Below, piece after piece: positions 1-8,096 of a stretch of DNA of 64,000 nucleotides. The translations under genes were made by a program, and so were the position numbers. A model generated the notes under the pieces. That model saw only the letters and a list, made by a program, of their open reading frames with translations. It was not told where the DNA came from and did not search any database. This stretch comes from Verrucomicrobiota bacterium. Its GTDB lineage: Bacteria; Verrucomicrobiota; Verrucomicrobiia; Limisphaerales; SIBE01. The stretch spans positions 16,077 through 80,076 of the forward strand of contig VHDE01000009.1 of NCBI GenBank assembly GCA_016871515.1, given 5' to 3'. Numbering within the stretch: position 1 is the first letter of the stretch; every line of letters starts with the position of its first letter.

Positions 1-74
1 CCGCTTCAGCGACCATTCTCACCGGAACTTCGAACACAGAAGCGGCCTAAACGCCCCATCCTGGGGTAGGTTCC

Positions 75-102
75 GCAATTTTGAGCACGTGCTCAAAATT
101 GC
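75..102. repeat. 28-bp perfect loopless palindrome GCAATTTTGAGCACGTGCTCAAAATTGC
   Basis: Read directly; both 14-nt halves are exact reverse complements. Confidence 0.95.
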
Positions 103-115
103 TCGAATGAGGCCA

Positions 116-646
116 CTATGACTTTGGGGCGCGACCGATCAGCTTGATCGCGGATGCGTGCGCCATTACGACATCAGGGTCGCTTTGCAGTGACTCGAAG
201 TAATGCCCGGAAAAATCCTGGCCGTGCTCGGCCGGAGCTAGCAGCAGCCCGGATTGGCGGACCAGCGCGTCGGCCGTCTGAGTTGTTAACGGCTCTTTCT
301 CGTCCAGCACCTCGTCCATGGAGACGATCAATTGGGAGAGCGGATGCAGCCAGGCGAACCACGGATCATGCGTGAGCAACTGCAGAAATTGGTTGGGCGA
401 CTGGATCGTGCCTACGATTTTCTCATAGCGGGTCCGTTCGAACTCGACCAGCGCCTTATGCAGACTCAGGAGGGCGTTCCGGATTTCGAGCAACCGCTTG
501 GCCTCGACCGAACGTGATTCAGAATTAGTCTTTCCAGACGAAGCGCGCATTTTGTTCAAGTCTGACGATCCGTTAAGCTCACGACAGCGCACACTCGTCT
601 TCGCCACGCCCGTCGTCAAGCGCAGCGGCCCGCCGAAGCCAAGCAA
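116..646 (-). CDS. conserved hypothetical protein (helical, LLEIRNALLSLHKAL...QSPNQFLQLLTHDPWFAWLHPLSQLIVSMDE); true start possibly near 550
   Basis: Open frame with protein-like composition; recognisable conserved hypothetical motif. Confidence 0.7.
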   Translation of the reverse strand: MLGFGGPLRLTTGVAKTSVRCRELNGSSDLNKMRASSGKTNSESRSVEAKRLLEIRNALLSLHKALVEFERTRYEKIVGTIQSPNQFLQLLTHDPWFAWLHPLSQLIVSMDEVLDEKEPLTTQTADALVRQSGLLLAPAEHGQDFSGHYFESLQSDPDVVMAHASAIKLIGRAPKS

Positions 647-734
647 ACAAACAGAGCGCGAATGCCCGGGAAGTGTTTAACGTAGCGCCGAATTGTATTC
701 GGCGGATCGTCCGCAAGTTCGAGCGTCCTGGAAG

Positions 735-802
735 ATGCGGACGGTCTGCCGATTGCAAATCGGCGATACAGCAGACTGAGAGTCTGCGTTACGATAGATC
801 CG
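735..802. repeat. palindromic repeat, family 'TGCCGATTGCAAATCGGC / CAGACTGAGAGTCTG' (single arm)
   Basis: Same words recur at 16780-16912 and 55840-55985. Confidence 0.8.
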
Positions 803-808
803 TACCTA

Positions 809-1708
809 CTATGAGGCTTTGCACTGCTCAGTCTTTACCTCGTCAATCACCTTCTCCAAGCGACGGCCGTATTCGATATAATTCGCGCGCATCGCGTCGT
901 CGTTGCTAGCTTTGGCAGTTGCATCGTGAAAGACCACGACCATATGCGGCTCGATGGAGATGCCGGCATCGTAGCCGCGCGCCATAGCGTCCTTGAGAAT
1001 GTCCCGCACTCGGCCCTGCCCTTCCCCAGGCCAATTGTAATCAGCGTCATTCTTCGCCGGATTCCAAGTCGCATCCTTAACGTGAATGTGGACGACGTGA
1101 TCGCGCACGTTGATCCAGAACTCCCACGGATCCTGTTTAGGCCACGGCTTGGCTTTGCTGCGGTCGGCGTTGAAGATTGGATTCGCCGTATCAAATACCC
1201 ATTTGAGACCGGGCGCTTTGTCGAGCAACTCCAGCGCATGTTGCCAGCTCATGCCACCGTAATTCATGCAGTTCTCGTGCACGGGCTGAATCCCGGCATC
1301 GAGGAACATCTTCGTCACTTCGCGGACGCGGCGAAAAACTTCCGGCGGCGTTTTGTATTCATCATCGCCGGGTTTGAAACTCATCACGCGAATATATTTT
1401 GTGCCGAGCCGCTGCATCCGCGGAATAGCGCGGCGAACCTCGGCCAAGGTGATGTCGAATGGATCGCTGACTTTCTTGGCCCAATTCATGACCGTGGAGC
1501 CAAAGCAATAAATGCCGACGCCAGCGGTTCCCAATTGGTCCACCGCCAGGTCAAACGCCTTGTCCGGAATGTCGTGGAGATTCGCTTTCGCAAATCCCGG
1601 CACTTCCACGCCGCGCATTTCAATGTGCCGCCAGCCGAGCTCTTTCGTCGCGGCAATCTGTCCGTCAATTGAGTTGGCGCCTTCGTCGCCGATGCCTGTG
1701 AGGATCAT
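809..1708 (-). CDS. sugar phosphate isomerase/epimerase (AP endonuclease 2-like TIM barrel)
   Basis: Protein features: HENCMNYGGMSW, WVFDTANPIF, HVHIKDA-type motif (VVHIHVKDATW), SIEPHM. Confidence 0.85.
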   Translation of the reverse strand: MILTGIGDEGANSIDGQIAATKELGWRHIEMRGVEVPGFAKANLHDIPDKAFDLAVDQLGTAGVGIYCFGSTVMNWAKKVSDPFDITLAEVRRAIPRMQRLGTKYIRVMSFKPGDDEYKTPPEVFRRVREVTKMFLDAGIQPVHENCMNYGGMSWQHALELLDKAPGLKWVFDTANPIFNADRSKAKPWPKQDPWEFWINVRDHVVHIHVKDATWNPAKNDADYNWPGEGQGRVRDILKDAMARGYDAGISIEPHMVVVFHDATAKASNDDAMRANYIEYGRRLEKVIDEVKTEQCKAS

Positions 1709-1718
1709 TGTTTTTATG

Positions 1719-1838
1719 GTTACGAGGTTACATGCGTTTCATAGTTACAAGGTCGCATGAGAGCCACATTGTTGTGACGACCGGTGGAGGCCGGTAACCG
1801 ATGCACCAATGTAACCATGCAACACATGTAACCTTGCT
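1719..1838. repeat. low-complexity imperfect repeat built on GTTACA / ATGTAAC words
   Basis: ggttacgaggttacatg...atagttacaaggtcgcatg ... caatgtaaccatgcaacacatgtaacc. Confidence 0.6.
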
Positions 1839-1844
1839 AACAGC

Positions 1845-3008
1845 TCAACGATTAAACGACTTCGTAAAATCATCCGCCGTGCTCTGGACGACTTTCTTCT
1901 CATGCTTCGATTCCGCGATAAGCTGATTCAGTTTCTTTTCCCACGCCGCGCTGTCCATCGGCAGCTCGATCGTCTGATTAATCAAAGACGAATAAAGAAG
2001 AACATTAGCGAGTTCGACGGAACCCAAACCATCCGTGCCGTGCGCGATGAGTGGCGCGCCATCGAGGATCGCATCGACGAAATTCTGCATCAAGGTCGCG
2101 TGCGGATTCGGAGCGTTCTCGATGGGAATATCAACGTTCCAGATGTCGGGTTTGGCAAAGCCGCTCTTCGACGTTTTGCTGAACTCGATCATGTCGGCAT
2201 CGTTGCGGGTGAACTTCAGCTGGTTGTTTTCGAGGACCAGCCGTCCGCGCGTTCCGTGCAATTCGAAACGGTTGCTTCCAGGCGATTCACCAGTGGACGA
2301 AATGAAAACCCCGGCGCAGCCATTGGCCCATTCCATGTAGGTCGTGATATTATCTTCGACCTCAATATTGTGATACCGGCCGAGCTGACAAAACCCGCGC
2401 ACACGCGCTGGCATCCCGCAGAGCCACTGGAGCATGTCGAGCTGGTGCAGGCACTGATTCAGCAGCACACCGCCGCCCTCGCCTTTCCAGGTCGCGCGCC
2501 AGCCGCCGCTCGCGTAATAAGCTTCTGTCCGATACCAATCGGTAATAATCCAGTTCATGCGGACCAATTGGCCGAGTTCGCCGCTCTGAATGAGTTTGCG
2601 GATTTTCACGTAGCGCGGTTCGACGCGCAGCTGGAACATGCCCGCGAATATTTGTTTGGGATTTTCTTTGTATGCGGCAAACAAACGTTCGGCATCGGCC
2701 TTGTGCGCGGAAATGGGCTTCTCGACCATGACATGAAGGCCGTTGTTCAAGGCGTCGATGCCGATGGTCGTGTGCAAGTAATGCGGCGTGGCAATGACGA
2801 TAGCGTCAATCGCGCCGGACCGGATCATCTCTTCACTTCGGTCGAAAGTCTTGAGTTGTTTGTGTTGCTTGAACGGTTCGAGGCTGGGCGCGTAAGCATC
2901 GCTGACCGCGGTCAATTCGCAACGCGAGATTTTTTTGTCGAGCAGATAGCTTGTGTGAAATTTGCCAATATTGCCCAGACCGACGACGCCGAGACGGACT
3001 TGTTTCAT
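1845..3008 (-). CDS. Gfo/Idh/MocA family oxidoreductase
   Basis: N-term VRLGVVGLGNIGKFHTSYLL, VEKPIS motif, NQCLHQLDMLQWL. Confidence 0.92.
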   Translation of the reverse strand: MKQVRLGVVGLGNIGKFHTSYLLDKKISRCELTAVSDAYAPSLEPFKQHKQLKTFDRSEEMIRSGAIDAIVIATPHYLHTTIGIDALNNGLHVMVEKPISAHKADAERLFAAYKENPKQIFAGMFQLRVEPRYVKIRKLIQSGELGQLVRMNWIITDWYRTEAYYASGGWRATWKGEGGGVLLNQCLHQLDMLQWLCGMPARVRGFCQLGRYHNIEVEDNITTYMEWANGCAGVFISSTGESPGSNRFELHGTRGRLVLENNQLKFTRNDADMIEFSKTSKSGFAKPDIWNVDIPIENAPNPHATLMQNFVDAILDGAPLIAHGTDGLGSVELANVLLYSSLINQTIELPMDSAAWEKKLNQLIAESKHEKKVVQSTADDFTKSFNR

Positions 3009-3201
3009 GTTAGGATCGTTTGTTTTTGCTCATGTTCGCGAACCGCGAGAGCCGAGTATCGCCGTGAGCGGAAAATTCGGGCAAGCTCAAAAGGTATTTG
3101 TCCGTGTGTCGTCCCGGAGGAACCGTGCGAGAATGGCCGGCGTTTAGCGCCAGCCTTCTCCGAAACAAAGTTTCGCGCATTGCGCCCATGAAACCTGGCA
3201 G

Positions 3202-3280
3202 GACAGCGCGTCTCGCCTGTCTATGCTCTTGGTGTCCGCAAATGCTGGACAGGCGGGACGCCTATCTTGCCGCGCAGGTT
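3202..3280. repeat. REPIN-like element, 'GACAGGCGNNACGCCTGTC' family
   Basis: aggacagcgcgtctcgcctgtctatgctcttggtgtccgcaaatgctggacaggcgggacgcc. Confidence 0.75.
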
Positions 3281-3332
3281 CAGAGGGCTCGAATTACGCT
3301 GGCATTATGAGCCGGAAAAAGCGCCACCAGCT

Positions 3333-4052
3333 TCATCGAAGAATCCAAGCGAGCAGCGGGGCGATGAAAAGGCTCGGCAAGTAATCGGCCAAAGGCGCTT
3401 TTTTCAGATCCAGAATAATGAGCGCAATCGAGCAAATGAGCAGGCCGCCGGTGGCATTGATCGAATCCATCAACGCTTGGTTGCGCAGGAACGGTTCAAG
3501 CGCTTTAGCGCCAAGAGTGATCGCGCCTTGATAGACAACCACAGGAATGGCCGACAGTAAGACTCCCGGTCCGAAGGTCTTTGCGAAGGCCATGGTCGCC
3601 AGACCGTCCATGACCGATTTGATCGCGAGAGTTCGGAAGTTGCCAGTCAGACCATCTTGCAAGGCGCCCAAGACAGCCATCGGCCCAACACAGAAGAGCA
3701 GCGTGCACGTAATGAAACCTTCGCTGGCTCCCTTTCCTTCGGTCGAACCGGCGTGCGAAAGGTGTTCCTTGGCATAGGCGCCGAGACGGTTCAGCAGCTG
3801 TTGCAGACGAAGAAGCTTGCCTGCCAGATTGCCTAAGATCAGCGCGAGCGCCACCAAGCCGAGCTGTTTCAGAACTTGACCAAAGCTTCCGTTAAGAGCG
3901 CTCCAGGTCGTGCTAAGTCCCACATAAACAGTAAAGACTCCCAACGCCATCTTGAGGAGCGATTGATTGGCGCGCGAGATTTCCCTGGCCACGGTTAAGC
4001 CAATAATCCCGCCAGCCAAAATGGCTGTTCCATTCAAAACAGTTCCGATCAT
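3333..4052 (-). CDS. DUF554 family membrane protein
   Basis: MIGTVLNGTAILAGGIIGL...FITCTLLFCVGPMAVLGALQDGL...MDSINATGGLLI. Confidence 0.9.
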   Translation of the reverse strand: MIGTVLNGTAILAGGIIGLTVAREISRANQSLLKMALGVFTVYVGLSTTWSALNGSFGQVLKQLGLVALALILGNLAGKLLRLQQLLNRLGAYAKEHLSHAGSTEGKGASEGFITCTLLFCVGPMAVLGALQDGLTGNFRTLAIKSVMDGLATMAFAKTFGPGVLLSAIPVVVYQGAITLGAKALEPFLRNQALMDSINATGGLLICSIALIILDLKKAPLADYLPSLFIAPLLAWILR

Positions 4053-4128
4053 GCCTGGAAACTGTGGGACTCCCCCAACCTGGCAAGGACGCATTCCACT
4101 GCGCATTCAGGGGATTTCGGGGACCCGG

Positions 4129-4419
4129 TGGAATCTAACGCCTTTCGGTAATTCAAAGAGCATTTGTCCCGTAGGGACCCGATGAAAATAGGCCGGCGTT
4201 TCAACGCCGGGGACGGCGGCCAAGCGCGCCTGAGTCCCGGATGGGACGGCTGAAGCTCAATGGACGATGCGCACAATTCGACCGTCCCTTCCGGACTTGA
4301 ACTTCTGGCCGTTTGGTTCCCGGCGTTGAAACGCCGGGCTATTTTCACTCTGTCCCTCCGGGACAACCATCTGCCACAAGGCCTTGAATTGCCGAACGGC
4401 ATTAGAGTGGAATCGTTCC
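4129..4419. repeat. large palindromic element R1 (GTCCCGNNGGGAC / CCGGCGTTTCAACGCCGG doublet with AATTCAAAG/CTTGAATT ends)
   Basis: Near-identical architecture at 9890-10112, 24850-25086, 27937-28221. Confidence 0.85.
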
Positions 4420-4553
4420 TTGCCGCTGGAGCCCCGTTGTTGGGGGAAAACGCGTGAAACATGCGGTCAAGTGTGAGAGGCGCCATCTACCCTGGAAAGT
4501 AAAAACATCATTGCAATTCCCGGCATCCGCGGGCAGATTCTCTGCACTTTGTT

Positions 4554-4631
4554 CGGGGCGTAGCGTAGCCTGGCTAGCGCGCGTGTTTCGGGTACACGAG
4601 GTCGTGAGTTCAAATCTCACCGCCCCGACCA
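4554..4631 (+). tRNA. tRNA-Pro (anticodon CGG), CCA encoded
   Basis: CGGGGCG acceptor pairs CGCCCCG; anticodon arm CGTGT-TTCGGGT-ACACG; T arm GTGAG-TTCAAAT-CTCAC; ends ACCA. Confidence 0.95.
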
Positions 4632-4710
4632 TTTCGCAGAAGTGAAGCATTGTCCGTGGCTTGACAAAGGAGCTGAACGTGTGGAAGGAACTCTGACGCG
4701 GCTTCGGAGT

Positions 4711-4805
4711 TGAAAACGTTCAACCTCCAACGCTCAACTTTCAACGTTCAGCACAGAACCGATTTGAACGTTGCGAGTTGAAAGTTGAAAGTTTGACGTT
4801 GAATT
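4711..4805. repeat. word-like imperfect inverted repeat of TTCAAC/GTTGAA words
   Basis: aacgttcaacctccaacgctcaactttcaacgttcag...ttgaacgttgcgagttgaaagttgaaagtttgacgttgaa. Confidence 0.75.
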
Positions 4806-4857
4806 GCGCCCTTCGACGCTCACTGTAGGTATGTGGTCAAAGTCACCCCTCCCCTTT

Positions 4858-4942
4858 CGTCCTCGTAGGACAGGCGTCACGCCTGTTCTGCATCTGCGTA
4901 CACGAAAAGCAGGACAGGCGGGACGCCCTGTCCTGCCAAGTT
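4858..4942. repeat. REPIN-like element, 'GACAGGCG..CGCCTGTC' family
   Basis: aggacaggcgtcacgcctgttctgc...gcaggacaggcgggacgccctgtcctgc. Confidence 0.85.
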
Positions 4943-4976
4943 CATCGAGAGGGCTAAGGAGTGAAGTCTCATCGAC

Positions 4977-5972
4977 ATGACGTTTGCCCAACCGTATTTT
5001 CTCTTCTTGCTTTTGTTGTTGCCGCTTTGCGCCTGGCTCAAGGGGCGTCGCGGACAACAAGCTGCGTTCCTCTATTCGTCGGTCCAACTGGTCAAAGGGA
5101 TCATGGGGATTACGCGGTCCCACGTAGGAAGCATTCTCCTGAAGCTCCGCTGGCTGGCACTGATGCTTTTCATTATTGGACTCGCGCGTCCGCAATTGGG
5201 CGAGGGCGAGACGGAGATCAAGGCCAGTGGAATCGATATCGTTGTTGCCTTAGATTTATCAGGCAGCATGGCAGCAGAGGATTTCGAAATCAAAGGGAAG
5301 CGCGTGAACCGCCTGATGATTGCCAAGGAAGTGCTGAAGGAGTTCATTGGCAAACGCGCCAGCGACCGCATTGGATTGGTTGCGTTCGCCGGGCGCGCTT
5401 ACATCGCCGGTCCGTTAACGCTCGACCACGATTTCCTGCTCCAGAATGTTGAGCGCCTGGACCTGGGAACAATCGAGGATGGGACAGCAATGGGGGCGGG
5501 CTTGACCGCTGCTTTGAACCGGTTGCGTGAACTTAAGTCTAAAAGTAAGATTGTGATCCTGATGACGGACGGACAGAACAACGCCGGCAAAGTTCCGCCC
5601 CTCACAGCCGCCGAAGCGGCGCAAGCCTTGCAAGTGAAGGTTTATACGATTGGCGTTGGCACTCGCGGCACTGCTCCCATGCCGCAAAGGGACCCGTTCG
5701 GACGAACCGTTTACGTGCAGACGCCGGTCGATATTGATGAAGAGACGCTGAAGACGGTCGCCAGCCGAACCGGCGGCAAGTACTACCGTGCTGACAGCGC
5801 GAACACGTTGCGCCAAATTTATGCCGAGATCGACCAGCTTGAGAAAACGGAAATCGAAGTGAAAAAGCACCAGCGCTATCGCGAACTGTTTCCGTGGGTG
5901 GTGTTGCCCGGTCTGTTTCTGGTGTTGCTCGAGATTATCCTGAGCAATTCGGTCTGGAGGAAATTGCCATGA
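4977..5972 (+). CDS. batA: VWA domain protein, BatA-like
   Basis: VVALDLSGSMAAEDF (MIDAS DxSxS), IVILMTDGQNN, C-terminal TM; ATGA overlap with next gene. Confidence 0.85.
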   Translation: MTFAQPYFLFLLLLLPLCAWLKGRRGQQAAFLYSSVQLVKGIMGITRSHVGSILLKLRWLALMLFIIGLARPQLGEGETEIKASGIDIVVALDLSGSMAAEDFEIKGKRVNRLMIAKEVLKEFIGKRASDRIGLVAFAGRAYIAGPLTLDHDFLLQNVERLDLGTIEDGTAMGAGLTAALNRLRELKSKSKIVILMTDGQNNAGKVPPLTAAEAAQALQVKVYTIGVGTRGTAPMPQRDPFGRTVYVQTPVDIDEETLKTVASRTGGKYYRADSANTLRQIYAEIDQLEKTEIEVKKHQRYRELFPWVVLPGLFLVLLEIILSNSVWRKLP

Positions 5973-7927
5973 GCTTCGCCAATGGACGGATGCTGTGGCT
6001 GTTGTGGATCACGATGCCGCTGTTGGGGTGGTTCCTCTGGTGGGCCTGGCGCAGAAAACAGGTGTTAATCGCGCAGTTCGTTCAATCGCGACTGCTGGCG
6101 CATTTGACGGTGGGCGTTTCCAAACGGATGCAAAAAGCGCGTCTGGCGCTGCTTTGGGCAGCGGTCGGATTGTTGATCCTCACGCTGGCGCGGCCCCAAT
6201 GGGGCTTTGTCTGGGAGGAAGCGAAACAAAAAGGACTCGATATTGTGGTCGCGATTGACACGTCGCGAAGCATGCTGGCCGAGGACGTGGCGCCGGATCG
6301 GTTGACGCGCGCGAAATTGGCGGCGCTGGATTTGGCGCGTTTGGCCAAGAACGACCGCTTCGGGTTAGTCGCGTTTGCTGGGACAGCTTTCCTGCAATGT
6401 CCGCTTACGTTAGATGATGAAGCTTTTCGGCAAAGCGTGAATGCGTTGGATGTCGGAATTATTCCACAGGGAGGCTCGTCGCTTACCGAGGCTATTCAGA
6501 CCGCAGCCAAGGCTTTTAAGGAGGAAGGCGACAACCATCGGATTCTCATTCTGCTTACCGACGGCGAAGATCACGAAGCGGGCGCAACGGAAGCCGCTGA
6601 GCTAGCCGGCGCCTCGCGCGTTCGCATTTTCACGGTGGGCGTTGGAACTGCCGCGGGGGAACTGCTCCCCCAAATCGACGAAAAGGGAGTCTCTTCCTAC
6701 GTTAAGGACAGCGAAGGCAAAGTCGTAAAATCGCGACTCAATGAAAGCCTTCTTTCCGAGATTGCCACAAAAACCCAAGGCTTTTACCTGCCTCTAAGCG
6801 GACCAACGGCTATGGATGTTCTCTTCGAACGCGGCCTCGCCCCGTTGCCTCGAGGTGAGGTGTCGAGCAAATTGGTCAAACGATTTAAAGAACAATTCCA
6901 ATGGCTGCTCGGACTTGCCATTGCATTACTGGTTCTGGAAATGTTTCTGCCGGATCGCAAGCGTGTCGCGAAAACAAGTTCCGCTGCCGACGCATCCATC
7001 AATGCGGGCCTGCGCAAGGCGGTCACCCCAGTGGCATTGGCCTTCTTGACATTGAACGCCGCCGCCTCGCCCGGCACGGCTCTTCGGCGATATGAAGCCG
7101 GCAAGTACGACGAGGCCCAGGCGGAATATCAGCGCTTGCTCGAACGCAAACCCGATGACGCCCGATTGCAGTACAATGCCGGCGCCGCCGCCTATCAAGC
7201 CGACAAGTTCGACGAAGCGGCCAAGCATTTCGGCGCTTCCATCACTTCGCCTGATTTGGACCTCCAACAGCGGGCCTACTACAACCTGGGCAATAGCCTT
7301 TATCGCATCGGCGATCAACAGGCCGAGTTGCCCAAGAAAATGCAGTCGTGGGAACAGTCGATTAAGCAATTCGAAAGCTCACTCAAGCTTAACCCTCAAG
7401 ATGCTGATGCGAAGTTCAATCTCGACTTCGTCAAGAAAAGGATCGAGGAGCTGAAACAACAACAGCAGCAGCAGCAACAGAAGCAAAATCAAAACGACAA
7501 AGACAAGAACAACGAGGAGAAGAATTCGGACAAGAACCAGGACGAATCCAAGCAAGACAAAAACGAGGAATCTCAACCGAAGCCGGATGAATCACAGCCG
7601 AAACCGAAACCCGAACAGCAGGATCAACAGTCTCAAAAGCAGGACCAGCAGCAGAAAGAAGAGAAGGACCTGCAGAATCAACACAAGCCAGGAGAGGAAA
7701 AGAGGCCGGAGAAGGAATCGAAACCACAAGCTAAACCCTCGTCGCAATCCGGAGACAAAGAAGATCAGGAGTCTACTCCGGCCAATGACGAGGTTCGCCC
7801 GGGCCAAATGACCCGCGAGCAGGTCAAACAATTGCTCGAGGCTCAAAAGAATTATGAGAAGGCCATGATCTTTGCGCCAAAGGAAAAGGCCGAGAAGTCT
7901 AAGAACCGAGTTTTCAAGGATTGGTAA
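5969..7927 (+). CDS. VWA + TPR protein, BatB/BatC-type fusion with long Gln/Lys-rich tail
   Basis: VVAIDTSRSMLAEDV, ILLTDGEDHE, TPR ARLQYNAGAAAYQADKFDEAAKHF; ATG at 5969 overlaps batA stop. Confidence 0.85.
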   Translation: MSFANGRMLWLLWITMPLLGWFLWWAWRRKQVLIAQFVQSRLLAHLTVGVSKRMQKARLALLWAAVGLLILTLARPQWGFVWEEAKQKGLDIVVAIDTSRSMLAEDVAPDRLTRAKLAALDLARLAKNDRFGLVAFAGTAFLQCPLTLDDEAFRQSVNALDVGIIPQGGSSLTEAIQTAAKAFKEEGDNHRILILLTDGEDHEAGATEAAELAGASRVRIFTVGVGTAAGELLPQIDEKGVSSYVKDSEGKVVKSRLNESLLSEIATKTQGFYLPLSGPTAMDVLFERGLAPLPRGEVSSKLVKRFKEQFQWLLGLAIALLVLEMFLPDRKRVAKTSSAADASINAGLRKAVTPVALAFLTLNAAASPGTALRRYEAGKYDEAQAEYQRLLERKPDDARLQYNAGAAAYQADKFDEAAKHFGASITSPDLDLQQRAYYNLGNSLYRIGDQQAELPKKMQSWEQSIKQFESSLKLNPQDADAKFNLDFVKKRIEELKQQQQQQQQKQNQNDKDKNNEEKNSDKNQDESKQDKNEESQPKPDESQPKPKPEQQDQQSQKQDQQQKEEKDLQNQHKPGEEKRPEKESKPQAKPSSQSGDKEDQESTPANDEVRPGQMTREQVKQLLEAQKNYEKAMIFAPKEKAEKSKNRVFKDW

Positions 7928-7954
7928 TGGATGTGGATATGCAGATAGAAAGGC

Positions 7955-8066
7955 GCGGACAAGGCTGTCCGCGCTCCGTACGGTTCATGGCAGGACAGCG
8001 CCTCCCGCCTGTCCTGCTTTTGGTGTACGCAAATGCCGGACAGGCGAGACGCCTGTCCTACGACGA
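7955..8066. repeat. composite of GCGGACAAGGCTGTCCGC and GACAGGCG..CGCCTGTCC arms joined by GTACGGTTCATGG
   Basis: Read directly between batBC and batD. Confidence 0.8.
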
Positions 8067-8096
8067 GTTCATGGCGAGGATTAAAGAGAGGGGATC

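Noticed and set aside
926-1672. Long plus-strand ORF opposite the sugar isomerase (and similar antisense ORFs at 1902-3191, 17434-18669, 31995-33593, 54929-56044)
   Set aside because: GC-rich codon bias opens antisense frames; the opposite strand carries clear conserved proteins.
4402-4650. ORF 82 aa, minus strand (MLHFCEMVGAVRFELTTSCTRNTRASQATLRPEQ...)
   Set aside because: Antisense translation of tRNA-Pro; a typical spurious ORF.
4734-5195. ORF 153 aa, minus strand
   Set aside because: Composed of repeat translations (GACAGGCG element and GTTGAA words) plus antisense of batA.
7440-7760. Antisense ORFs in the Gln/Lys-rich tail (e.g. MRFLVFVLLGFVLVLVRILLLVVL) as membrane proteins
   Set aside because: Hydrophobic antisense translation of CAG/AAG-rich low-complexity coding DNA.
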